Assembly: GCF_003574965.1 (NCBI RefSeq)
Contig: NZ_CP032317.1
Location: 3,534,001 to 3,598,000, forward strand
Origin: Hymenobacter oligotrophus
GTDB taxonomy: Bacteria > Bacteroidota > Bacteroidia > Cytophagales > Hymenobacteraceae
Direction: 5' to 3'
DNA: 64,000 bases
Below, piece by piece: positions 33,965 to 41,484 of the stretch. The position numbers and the translations under genes are program-made. Under the pieces are notes generated by a model. That model saw nothing but the letters and a program-made list of their open reading frames with translations. It did not search any database and was not told the origin of the DNA. The stretch's first letter is position 1. Each line of letters opens with the position of its first letter.

Positions 33965-35044
33965 TTAGTTGCGCTTTACCATGTCCACCACCGCATCTAC
34001 CCAAATCGGGTGGGTATTGCAGCTCGGTACCAGTTGCCAGTGGCCACCGCCCGCTTCCTCAAACATTTCCTTGAACTCTTCGCCTACCTCAATGGTGGTT
34101 TCCAAGCAGTCGGCCACGAAAGCGGGGCTGAAGGCTAACACATTCTTGTAGCCCTTGGCCGGCATTTCCTTCAGCACCTCGTCGGCATAGGGTTGCAGCC
34201 ACGGGTCGCGCAGGCGGCTTTGCAAGCGGCTCTGGAAGCACACGGTATACTGGTCGTCGCGCAGACCTAGGGCCTCGGCCAGCAGGCGCGAGGTAGCAAA
34301 GCACTGGGCGCGGTAGCAGTAGCGGTTGTTTTTGTTGTAGTGGTTGCAGCACGAGCCCAGCTTGCAGTAGCCTTTGTGGCTGCCCTTAAGCACGTGGCGC
34401 TCCGGAATGCCGTGGTAACTGAACACCACGTGGTCGTAGTCGTGCTTGTCCATCTCGGCCTTGCCCAGCGCGGCAAACGTGGCAATAAAGCCGGGGTCAT
34501 CGGCGAAGGTGCTGATGAAGCTGATGCTGGGCACCACCCACCACCTGCTCACGATGTCCATCACCTTTTCCTGCACCGAGCCCGTGCTGGCTGCCGCGTA
34601 CTGCGGAAACAGCGGCAGCACAATAATGCGCTCCACGGCCGCCTCGCGCAGCTCCTCCAGCGCCGACTCGATGCTGGGGTTTTGGTAGCGCATGCCAAAA
34701 GCCACCAGGTAATCCTTGCCAAGTTTTTCCTGCACCAGCTTTTTCAGGTCGAGGCCGTGGTAAAGCAGCGGCGAGCCGCGCTCATCCCAAAGTTGCCGAT
34801 ATATTTTGGCCGATTTGGGCGCGCGCAGCGGCACCACCAAGCCCTTAAACAGCGGGTAACGCATCGCGGCGGGCATGTCAATCACGCGCGCATCGGTCAG
34901 AAATTCGTTGAGGTACCGGCGTACGTCGGAGGTGTTGGGCGAGTCGGGCGTGCCCAGGTTCACGAGCAGAACACCAATGCGGCCTTGGGTTGAGGCCGGG
35001 TTTTTGGTGGGGGCGGTAGCAGAAGCGGGAGCGGTTGGGTTCAT
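33965..35044 (-). CDS. hemH: ferrochelatase
   Basis: 359 residues from the ATG at 35044, which follows a -7 promoter element by 28 bases; an upstream in-frame ATG at 35110 would place the start above the promoter. Inserts ferrous iron into protoporphyrin IX. GVLLVNLGTPDSPNTSDVRR opens the fold, FSYHGIPERHV carries the catalytic histidine, and the Cys-rich insert CKLGSCCNHYNKNNRYCYRAQC is split over about 22 residues and may bind an iron-sulfur cluster. It could also chelate sirohydrochlorin, but the primary role is heme. Confidence 0.93.
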   Translation of the reverse strand: MNPTAPASATAPTKNPASTQGRIGVLLVNLGTPDSPNTSDVRRYLNEFLTDARVIDMPAAMRYPLFKGLVVPLRAPKSAKIYRQLWDERGSPLLYHGLDLKKLVQEKLGKDYLVAFGMRYQNPSIESALEELREAAVERIIVLPLFPQYAAASTGSVQEKVMDIVSRWWVVPSISFISTFADDPGFIATFAALGKAEMDKHDYDHVVFSYHGIPERHVLKGSHKGYCKLGSCCNHYNKNNRYCYRAQCFATSRLLAEALGLRDDQYTVCFQSRLQSRLRDPWLQPYADEVLKEMPAKGYKNVLAFSPAFVADCLETTIEVGEEFKEMFEEAGGGHWQLVPSCNTHPIWVDAVVDMVKRN

Positions 35045-35071
35045 GCCGAATAAAAGCGTACCAATGGCATA

Positions 35072-35099
35072 CAAAGGTACGCGGCCCAAAGTTTGCAAA
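35072..35099 (-). promoter_or_regulatory. promoter of hemH
   Basis: Minus strand: TTTG (35099-35096), 16 bases, TACCTTTG (35079-35072). The -7 element is perfect; the spacer is a little short. Confidence 0.55.
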
Positions 35100-35269
35100 C
35101 CGCGCCACATAGGCAGTTGCCGCCGGGCATCGGCCCGGCTTTCGCCTAGGACCCCGCGGTTTGGCCGGCGGCCCCGGCAGCACTAGTAACGGGGGCGTTG
35201 GCCGTGCGGGCAGCAACCTTCGTAAGGTGCTATTGTTCAGCCCATGCAGGCCGGCCCGTCATAAAGCCG

Positions 35270-35277
35270 TACCTTTG
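35270..35277 (+). promoter_or_regulatory. -7 promoter element of era
   Basis: TACCTTTG, 22 bases before the GTG start of era. I see no TTTG at the expected -33 distance. Confidence 0.5.
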
Positions 35278-35299
35278 TGCCCCTTAACGCATTACCAAC

Positions 35300-36199
35300 G
35301 TGACTACTGAACCCAAACCGCACCGAGCCGGCTTCGTGAGCATCATCGGCAAGCCCAACGTGGGCAAATCGACGTTGATGAACGTGCTGGTGGGCGAGCG
35401 GCTCAGCATCATCACCAGCAAGGCCCAAACCACGCGCCACCGCATTCTGGGCATCCTCAACGGCCCCGACTTTCAGCTGGTATACTCCGATACGCCCGGC
35501 ATCATTCAGCCCAAATACGAGTTGCAATCGGCCATGATGTCGTTTGTGTACTCGTCGCTTGAGGACGCCGACGTAATCTTGTTCGTAACGGACATTTACG
35601 AGAAACACGACGAGGAACCCGTGGTGGAGCGCCTGCGCCGCTCGGAAGTGCCGGTGCTGCTGCTGATCAACAAAATCGACCAGGCCACGCAGGAAGAGGT
35701 GGAGGCCAAAATGGCGTACTGGCGCGAGCAAATGCCCAACGCCGCCGAAATCGTCCCGATTTCGGCCCTCAACGCCTTCAACACCGAGCAGGTGTTCAAC
35801 CACATCCTCGACCGCCTGCCCGAGCACGAAGCCTTTTACCCCAAAGACGAGCTAACCGACAAGCCCGAGCGCTTTTTTGCTTCGGAAATGATCCGGGAGA
35901 AAATCTTCAAGCTCTACAAAAAAGAAGTGCCTTACAGCACGGAAGTGGTGATTGAAGAGTTTAAGGAAGACGACGTGATCATCCGCGTGCGGGGCATCAT
36001 CTACACCGAGCGCGCTTCCCAAAAAGGCATCATCATCGGCCAGGGCGGCGCAGCCCTAAAAAAGGTGGGCACCTGGGCCCGCGAGGAAATGGAGAAGTTT
36101 TTCCAGAAAAAGGTGTTCCTGGAGCTGCACGTCAAAGTCAACGAAAACTGGCGCACCGACCCTAAGATGCTCAACCGCTTCGGGTACAAGCCGGAATAG
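35300..36199 (+). CDS. era: GTPase Era
   Basis: 299 residues from a GTG start. 30S-subunit assembly GTPase. G1 is GKPNVGKST (~18-26), then TTRHRILGI, DTPGIIQPKYELQ and NKIDQATQEE. The C-terminal KH RNA-binding domain (~215-295) carries IIYTERASQKGIIIGQGG with its GxxG loop. The ending YKPE is typical. It is followed by an intergenic repeat and then der, another ribosome GTPase. Confidence 0.95.
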   Translation: MTTEPKPHRAGFVSIIGKPNVGKSTLMNVLVGERLSIITSKAQTTRHRILGILNGPDFQLVYSDTPGIIQPKYELQSAMMSFVYSSLEDADVILFVTDIYEKHDEEPVVERLRRSEVPVLLLINKIDQATQEEVEAKMAYWREQMPNAAEIVPISALNAFNTEQVFNHILDRLPEHEAFYPKDELTDKPERFFASEMIREKIFKLYKKEVPYSTEVVIEEFKEDDVIIRVRGIIYTERASQKGIIIGQGGAALKKVGTWAREEMEKFFQKKVFLELHVKVNENWRTDPKMLNRFGYKPE

Positions 36200-36215
36200 A
36201 GAACAAAAGATTCGT

Positions 36216-36321
36216 TTGTCATCCTGAGGCGTAGCCAAAGGACCTTATCACGTCAGATAGCAACTATCTAACGTTTGTCGTTCACGCGGCACAAGGTCCT
36301 TCACTGCGCTCAGGATGACAG
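36216..36321. repeat. intergenic inverted repeat (family B, copy 2)
   Basis: TTGTCATCCTGAGGCGTAGC...AAGGACCTT on the left pairs with AAGGTCCTTCACTGCGCTCA plus GGATGACA on the right. AGATAG-CAA-CTATCT forms a central hairpin as in the copy at 29209. It lies in the 209-base era-der gap. I see no clear promoter in the remaining ~85 bases before der. Confidence 0.85.
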
Positions 36322-36408
36322 ATAAATAGAGTCCGACCCATATAAAAATCAACTTAACTACCCCGGGCACTGGCGGAATTGGTCGGACCGACGGCTGGGG
36401 TTAGCACA

Positions 36409-37731
36409 ATGAGAAATACCATTGCAATTGTGGGCCGCCCCAACGTGGGCAAGTCCACGCTGTTCAACCGCTTGGTCGGTGAACGCAAGGCCATCATGGA
36501 CAACCAGTCGGGCGTAACGCGCGACCGGCACTACGGCTACGGAGAGTGGACAGGCAAGTACTTTACCGTAATTGACACGGGCGGCTACGTAGTCGGCTCC
36601 GACGACGTGTTCGAGGAAGGCATCCGCAAGCAAGTGAAGCTGGCCATCGACGAGGCCGACGTGGTGCTGTTTATGGTGGACGTGGACACCGGCCTGCACC
36701 CCCTCGACGAGGAGTTTGCCAACGTGCTGCGCCGCTACGAAGGCAAAAAACCCATTTACTTAGTAGCCAACAAAGCCGATTCGACGCAGCGTTATCAAGC
36801 CGCCGGCGAGTTCTACGCCCTAGGTATCGGCACCGGCGACATCTTTCCCATTAGCTCGCAGTCGGGCGGCGGCACCGGCGAGCTGCTCGATGCCGTGGTT
36901 AGCCACTTCGAGGACGAAGGCGTGGAGAACCCCGACGAGGGCATTCCGCGCATTTCAGTAATGGGCCGCCCCAACGTGGGCAAGTCGTCGTTCGTGAATG
37001 TGCTCCTGGGCGAGGAGCGCAGCATCGTGACGGACATTGCCGGCACCACCCGCGACGCCATTCACACGCGCTACAACGCCTTCGGCAACGAGTTCATCCT
37101 GATCGACACGGCTGGTTTGCGCCGCAAGGCCCGCGTCGACGAGGACATCGAGTTCTACTCCAACCTCCGGTCGCTGCGCGCCATGGAGGAATCGGACGTG
37201 GTAATTGTGATGCTCGACGCGACCCGTGGCATCGAGGCCCAGGACGTGAACATCATCGGCCTGGCCGACCGCAACCGCAAGGGCATCGTGATTTTGGTGA
37301 ACAAGTGGGACCTGATCGAGAACAAGGAAACCAACACGGCCAAGGAGTTTCAGGATCAGATCTACGAGCGCATCAAGCCCATCAGCTACCCGCCCATCGT
37401 GTTCACCAGCGCTGTTACCAAGCAGCGCGTGCACAAGGCCATCGAAACCGCGATGGAGGTGTATGCCAACAAGCGGAAGAAGGTGCCTACCTCGGAACTG
37501 AACGAGGTAATGCTGCGCGAAATTGAGGCCTACCCGCCGCCCACCACCAAGGGCAAAATGGTACGCATCAAGTACGTAACGCAGCTGCCCACGCACAACC
37601 CGGTGTTTGCGTTCTTCTGCAACTTGCCGCAGTACGTGAAGGAGTCGTACACGCGCTACCTCGAAAACCGCTTGCGCGAGCATTTCGACTTTACGGGCGT
37701 GCCCATCGGCATCGTGTACCGCAAAAAGTAA
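36409..37731 (+). CDS. der: ribosome biogenesis GTPase Der (EngA)
   Basis: 440 residues from the ATG at 36409 (RNTIAIVGRPNVGKSTLFNR); a start ten codons upstream is possible. Two tandem GTPase domains, each with its own P-loop (GRPNVGKSTLFN at ~10 and GRPNVGKSSFVN at ~190), DTGG/DTAG, and NKAD/NKWD motifs. A KH-like C-terminal domain follows (~360-440). Acts in 50S assembly. Confidence 0.95.
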   Translation: MRNTIAIVGRPNVGKSTLFNRLVGERKAIMDNQSGVTRDRHYGYGEWTGKYFTVIDTGGYVVGSDDVFEEGIRKQVKLAIDEADVVLFMVDVDTGLHPLDEEFANVLRRYEGKKPIYLVANKADSTQRYQAAGEFYALGIGTGDIFPISSQSGGGTGELLDAVVSHFEDEGVENPDEGIPRISVMGRPNVGKSSFVNVLLGEERSIVTDIAGTTRDAIHTRYNAFGNEFILIDTAGLRRKARVDEDIEFYSNLRSLRAMEESDVVIVMLDATRGIEAQDVNIIGLADRNRKGIVILVNKWDLIENKETNTAKEFQDQIYERIKPISYPPIVFTSAVTKQRVHKAIETAMEVYANKRKKVPTSELNEVMLREIEAYPPPTTKGKMVRIKYVTQLPTHNPVFAFFCNLPQYVKESYTRYLENRLREHFDFTGVPIGIVYRKK

Positions 37732-37747
37732 TCTGCCTTGGCAGCAC

Positions 37748-37785
37748 CGGGCGGGCTTTTTTTGGGGCCCGCCCGAAGTTTTTTT
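37748..37785 (+). terminator. terminator after der
   Basis: CGGGCGGGC / GCCCGCCCG stem followed by AAG and a run of seven T, 17 bases after the stop codon. Confidence 0.85.
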
Positions 37786-37902
37786 CAGCGGTGCGGGTTA
37801 CCTGTAAAAGGGTGAGGTATAAAGCACCAGAAGTTGCCGACGTTGCTTGGCAGCTCCACTGGTTAAGATTTTCAACTCCACCACTTTTCACCTACCATTA
37901 CC

Positions 37903-38157
37903 ATGAAAAAGGTTCTGTTCCTCGCTCTGGCTGCCGCTTCGTTCACCTTCGCTTCGTGCGAAAGCAAAACCGAGCAAGCTGCTGAGCAAACCGCTGAAAA
38001 CGTAGAAGCTGGTGCCGAAGCTTCGGCTGACAAAATGGAAGAAGCTGCTGACTCGACCCGCGAAGCTGGCGAAGCTCAGGCTGAAGCCATCGAAGAGGCT
38101 CCGGCTGCTGAAGGCGCTACCACGGCTCCGGCCGCTGGCACCACCACCCAGCAGTAA
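37903..38157 (+). CDS. small Ala/Glu-rich lipoprotein
   Basis: 84 residues. Lipoprotein signal KKVLFLALAAASFTFASC, then a highly charged, Ala/Glu-rich helix (KTEQAAEQTAENVEAGAEAS, DSTREAGEAQAEAIEE) and an Ala/Thr/Pro tail. Such short abundant-looking lipoproteins are frequent in this phylum and of unknown role. It has its own terminator. Confidence 0.7.
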   Translation: MKKVLFLALAAASFTFASCESKTEQAAEQTAENVEAGAEASADKMEEAADSTREAGEAQAEAIEEAPAAEGATTAPAAGTTTQQ

Positions 38158-38186
38158 TTTTGCGCTGCCTTCGGGCAGGCACATAC

Positions 38187-38220
38187 AACAAGAGCGCTCC
38201 GGCAACGGGGCGCTCTTGTT
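38187..38220. terminator. terminator between small lipoprotein gene and the next minus-strand gene
   Basis: AACAAGAGCGCTCC / GGGGCGCTCTTGTT (one G-U) around GGCAAC, followed by TGTTTTGG. A smaller GCCTTCGGGCAGGC hairpin precedes it. Confidence 0.8.
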
Positions 38221-38247
38221 TGTTTTGGGGCCGCAGGGCACCTAGGG

Positions 38248-38817
38248 CTAGGCGCCCAGGCGGCGCTGCAACAGGTTTTCGACCACGCTCATCAGCTTGT
38301 TGGGCGGGTAGGTGCGCCAGGGCAGCTCATCGAGCTGGCCGCCGAAGTTGATGTAGGAATCGATGTTGTACTGGCGCATTTCGCGCGCCACGTGCTCCTG
38401 AAAATTGAGGGCGGCAATCCACCCGTCCTCCACGTCCTCAAACCATTCTTCGTAGTACGAATCGTCGGAGCCGTGGAAGTTGAACACGTTTTCGCCGATA
38501 AGGATGTAGCGGTGAATGCCTTGGTGGACCATCGGGTCGATGATTTGCCGCTTCAGCTGCATGATGTCGTTTTCGATGGCGTCGTTCCACTCCCCGATGA
38601 ACTCGATGATGGCCACGCCCTGCTCGTAGTCGACGAATAAGATCTTCAGGAACAGCGTGTCCGACTCCATGTCATCCCACTGCGGATGAATGAAGTAGCC
38701 GTAGATGGTATTGACGTAGTTGTCGAGGCTGTTTTCGGCCCCGAACAGCGGCGACCTAGGGTCTTCCGAGGCCGAGTATTGCTCCATCCAGGCGTAATGG
38801 GGTTCGATGGTATGCAT
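38248..38817 (-). CDS. conserved-looking acidic cytosolic protein, function unknown
   Basis: 189 residues, rich in Asp, Glu, Tyr and Trp (YGYFIHPQWDDMESDTLFLK, FHGSDDSYYEEWFEDVEDGW), with no signal peptide or membrane helix. It has a plausible alpha/beta pattern (FLKILFVDYEQGVAIIEFIG, IHRYILIGENVF). No family is recognised. It is transcribed from its own upstream region of 105 bases after the murQ terminator. A stop codon TAG and CCCTAGG adjoin at its end. Confidence 0.65.
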   Translation of the reverse strand: MHTIEPHYAWMEQYSASEDPRSPLFGAENSLDNYVNTIYGYFIHPQWDDMESDTLFLKILFVDYEQGVAIIEFIGEWNDAIENDIMQLKRQIIDPMVHQGIHRYILIGENVFNFHGSDDSYYEEWFEDVEDGWIAALNFQEHVAREMRQYNIDSYINFGGQLDELPWRTYPPNKLMSVVENLLQRRLGA

Positions 38818-38922
38818 AAGGCAGAAGTGGCGGTATTGGGGGCAGCGGCAAACCCGTTGTTAGGGTAGAAACGTCCGGGCCGGCTGAGTGTTCCGCTTGG
38901 TTGCGAAAACGCCTTAAAACAA

Positions 38923-38950
38923 CCGAGCACGCCCCTGGGAGCGTGCTCGG
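38923..38950 (-). terminator. terminator after murQ
   Basis: CCGAGCACGC / GCGTGCTCGG, 10-bp stem, 8-base loop, followed on the minus strand by TTGTTTTAAG. Confidence 0.8.
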
Positions 38951-38972
38951 CAATAAGTAAGCGCAGGGTAGC

Positions 38973-39779
38973 CTAGTGCCCGCTGTGTGCGGCCAAGGCG
39001 GCCCGCACCGAGCCGTGCAGCTGCAGCAGCTCGGCGGCGTGGCTTTGGTCGATGCCCAACTCGTCCATCAGCATCCGCTCGCCGCGGTCGACGAGCTTGG
39101 CGTTGGTCAGCTGCATGTCCACCATCTTGTTGCCCTTCACCCGACCTAGGCGAATCATGGTGGCAGTGGTGAGCATGTTGAGCACCAGCTTCTGGGCGGT
39201 GCCGGCCTTCATGCGGGTGCTGCCCGTTACAAACTCGGGGCCGGTAACCACCTCCACCGGAAACTCCGCCGCCGCCGCCACTGCCGAGCCGGCGTTGCAC
39301 ACCACGCAGCCCGTGGCAAGGCCCTGTTGCCGGGCGCGCTCCAGGCCGCCAATCACGTAGGGCGTGCGGCCCGAAGCAGCAATGCCCACCACAATGTCGT
39401 TGCTGGTGATGTTGTGCTCCTGCAAGTCGCGCCAGGCTTGCTCCGAATCGTCCTCGGCGTTTTCCACGGCTTTGCGAATGGCGGTGTCGCCGCCGGCAAT
39501 AAGGCCAACTACCAAGCCGTGCGGCACGCCAAACGTGGGCGGGCATTCCGAGGCATCCAAAATACCTAGGCGGCCGCTGGTGCCTGCCCCGATGTAGAAC
39601 AACCGGCCGCCTGCTTGCAGGCTGCGTACGGTGGCTTCCACCAGTTGCTCAATCTGCGGTAGGGCCTTTTCAACCGCTTGGGGCACTGTCTGGTCAAGCT
39701 GGTTAATGTTGGCCAGCAGCTGGGCGGTAGGCAGCGTTTCGAGGTGGTCGAACTGCGAGGCGCTTTCGGTAGTACTCAC
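38973..39779 (-). CDS. murQ: N-acetylmuramic acid 6-phosphate etherase
   Basis: 268 residues from the GTG at 39779, which starts at STTESASQFDHLETL as family members do; an ATG at 39827 would add 16 residues. Cleaves the D-lactyl ether of MurNAc-6-phosphate during cell-wall recycling. SIS-domain motif FYIGAGTSGRLGILDASECP includes the catalytic Glu, and GIAASGRTPYV and VTGSTRMKAGTAQKLVLNML complete the sugar-phosphate site. Other recycling genes are not adjacent. Confidence 0.93.
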   Translation of the reverse strand: MSTTESASQFDHLETLPTAQLLANINQLDQTVPQAVEKALPQIEQLVEATVRSLQAGGRLFYIGAGTSGRLGILDASECPPTFGVPHGLVVGLIAGGDTAIRKAVENAEDDSEQAWRDLQEHNITSNDIVVGIAASGRTPYVIGGLERARQQGLATGCVVCNAGSAVAAAAEFPVEVVTGPEFVTGSTRMKAGTAQKLVLNMLTTATMIRLGRVKGNKMVDMQLTNAKLVDRGERMLMDELGIDQSHAAELLQLHGSVRAALAAHSGH

Positions 39780-39868
39780 GGGTGGGAGGGGTAAAGTGGG
39801 ATAGAGAACGGATGCAAAGGAACGCATGGGCCAGCTTCGGCTGCCACTTGGCCGCGCGCCCTGCCCAC

Positions 39869-40165
39869 CTAGGGTTTGGGCGGGGCGGCCTTCAGTCGTC
39901 CTACTACGTAAAACTTGTCGAGCACATTTACGGTGTGCGGCGCATCTTGGTCAAGCTCGGCGGTTAAGTCTTGCCCGGCCCAGTGCTCGTAGTGGTGCCC
40001 GCGGCTCCAGAGGCGCGAACGGGTTACGTCGTAAATCAGCCCGTGGTAGGCAAACCAAATTTCGTCGCGGTCTTGCCCGTTGCGCAGGGCCAGCTGGTGC
40101 ACCGAGTACTCGGGCAGTTCGGAAATAGGCGTGCCGTCGGCGGTAGCAGGAATGTGCGTGTTCAA
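39869..40165 (-). CDS. cytochrome b5-like heme/steroid-binding domain protein
   Basis: 98 residues, a single domain without signal peptide. EIWFAYHGLIYDVTRSRLWS, then HHYEHWAGQDLTAEL and DAPHT, fit the cytochrome b5-like fold of soluble bacterial heme/steroid-binding proteins. The His residues in HYEH and APHT are candidate ligands. Partner unknown; it follows the arginase-like gene by 21 bases and may be co-transcribed. The remaining 88 bases before murQ show no feature. Confidence 0.75.
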   Translation of the reverse strand: MNTHIPATADGTPISELPEYSVHQLALRNGQDRDEIWFAYHGLIYDVTRSRLWSRGHHYEHWAGQDLTAELDQDAPHTVNVLDKFYVVGRLKAAPPKP

Positions 40166-40186
40166 CTAATGCTTAATGATTGGTAA

Positions 40187-41329
40187 TTACCCAAGCAGCG
40201 CCTGCGTCAGAATCCAGCGGTTGGGCAGGTCGCCTTGGGCAGCGCGCAGGTAATCTTGGTAGCTGCAAGGCACAATGCGGCGCACCGAGCTATCGGCTAG
40301 GCTTTCGACCTCCATCCACCACTTTTCGGTGCGCTTGGCTTTGTAAAACACCAGCTTGGCCGGGTTGCCAGGCAGCCCCACGGCGTAGCGAATAAAGCGG
40401 CGGCTCGTAAAATCGGTTTCGTTGCGGCGGTGGTAGTAGCCCTCCACAAAGTACCACAGCATGGTAGCGGCAGTGGCGGCACCTAGGCCCAGCAAGTCGT
40501 GGTCGGGGCGGTAGCCGTACAGGCCGATGCTGGTGAGCTGGTCGTTGTGGCCGGCGTACCAGCACAGCTGCGCTGCTTCTTCGGCCGTGAGGCCAAACGG
40601 CGACGCCGGCAAGTACCCCGGAAACTCCGGCCAGCGCAGCGCCGTCAAATCGAAGCTCACCAAATCGGCTTGGCGCAGCAGCGGCTCGGCCTGCCGCACA
40701 TCGGCCCTGATTTCACCTAGGCGCAGGGTTTCGAAGTGCAGCTTCTCGAGCGCCGCCAGCACCGAGGTAGGCACCAAATATTGCTGATGCCCCAACTGCC
40801 CGAAGTTGAACAGAAAGTTGGGCTCGTGCATCAGCAAGCGGCGCAGGTGCGTGTCTTCGGCGTGGGCGCCAGCTTCCTCGGCCATGTCCACGCGGGCGTC
40901 CACGCAGGAGAGGCTTACGGGGCGGTCGAGGGTTTCGTAGGCCAAAAACTGGCCGATGTCTAGGTCGTGCGAGCCGCCGAGCAATACGGGTACCGTGTTG
41001 TGCTCGAGCAGGGCCGCCACAATTTCGCGCAAGCGTAGGTACGTGTCCTCGAGCGTGAGGCCGTTGCGCAAGTTGCCTAGGTCGACGAGGCGGCAGGGGC
41101 CCGTGCCGCGTTGCAGCTGGTAAAAGCGCTGGCGTACGGCATCGGGCGCCGAGGCGGCGGGTTGGCCGGCCGCGCTGCCGCGCCACTCGTTCAGGCCAAT
41201 TAGGGCAAGGTCGGCGGAGCGCCAATCCGGGAAGGTATCAACGAAACGGGCCGCGTGTGCGCCCAGCGTGGTGCTGCCCCAGGCGGGGGCTTCGTCGGCG
41301 AGCGGGTCGAAAAACAGGGCCAGATTCAT
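40187..41329 (-). CDS. arginase/ureohydrolase-fold protein with degenerate metal site
   Basis: 380 residues. The overall fold markers are in order: VPVLLGGSHDLDIGQFLAYE (~115), SLSCVDARVDMAEE (~140) and ADLVSFDLTALRWPEFPG (~225). Active ureohydrolases have GGDHS/GGGHE, DAHxD and SxDxDxxDP. Here the middle His is Arg and the second and third Asp of the last motif are replaced, so the two-manganese centre is probably absent. Annotated relatives are often called formimidoylglutamase. A structural or altered role is more likely (inference). Confidence 0.75.
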   Translation of the reverse strand: MNLALFFDPLADEAPAWGSTTLGAHAARFVDTFPDWRSADLALIGLNEWRGSAAGQPAASAPDAVRQRFYQLQRGTGPCRLVDLGNLRNGLTLEDTYLRLREIVAALLEHNTVPVLLGGSHDLDIGQFLAYETLDRPVSLSCVDARVDMAEEAGAHAEDTHLRRLLMHEPNFLFNFGQLGHQQYLVPTSVLAALEKLHFETLRLGEIRADVRQAEPLLRQADLVSFDLTALRWPEFPGYLPASPFGLTAEEAAQLCWYAGHNDQLTSIGLYGYRPDHDLLGLGAATAATMLWYFVEGYYHRRNETDFTSRRFIRYAVGLPGNPAKLVFYKAKRTEKWWMEVESLADSSVRRIVPCSYQDYLRAAQGDLPNRWILTQALLG

Positions 41330-41484
41330 AACAACAGTGCAGCCGCGCCAGCGCGCCCAAGGCCGCCGGTGTCAAAGCTACTGAAAAACCCTGCCGCAAA
41401 CACCCAAATTAAGGCCTGTTAATAGCGTTTGAGCCAAAAAATGTATTTATTTCAGGAAGAATTCCCTCCCGACCTTTTCTCCTT

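Noticed and set aside
40187-41329. Functional formimidoylglutamase for histidine degradation
   Set aside because: Metal ligands are missing and no hutH, hutU or hutI genes are near.
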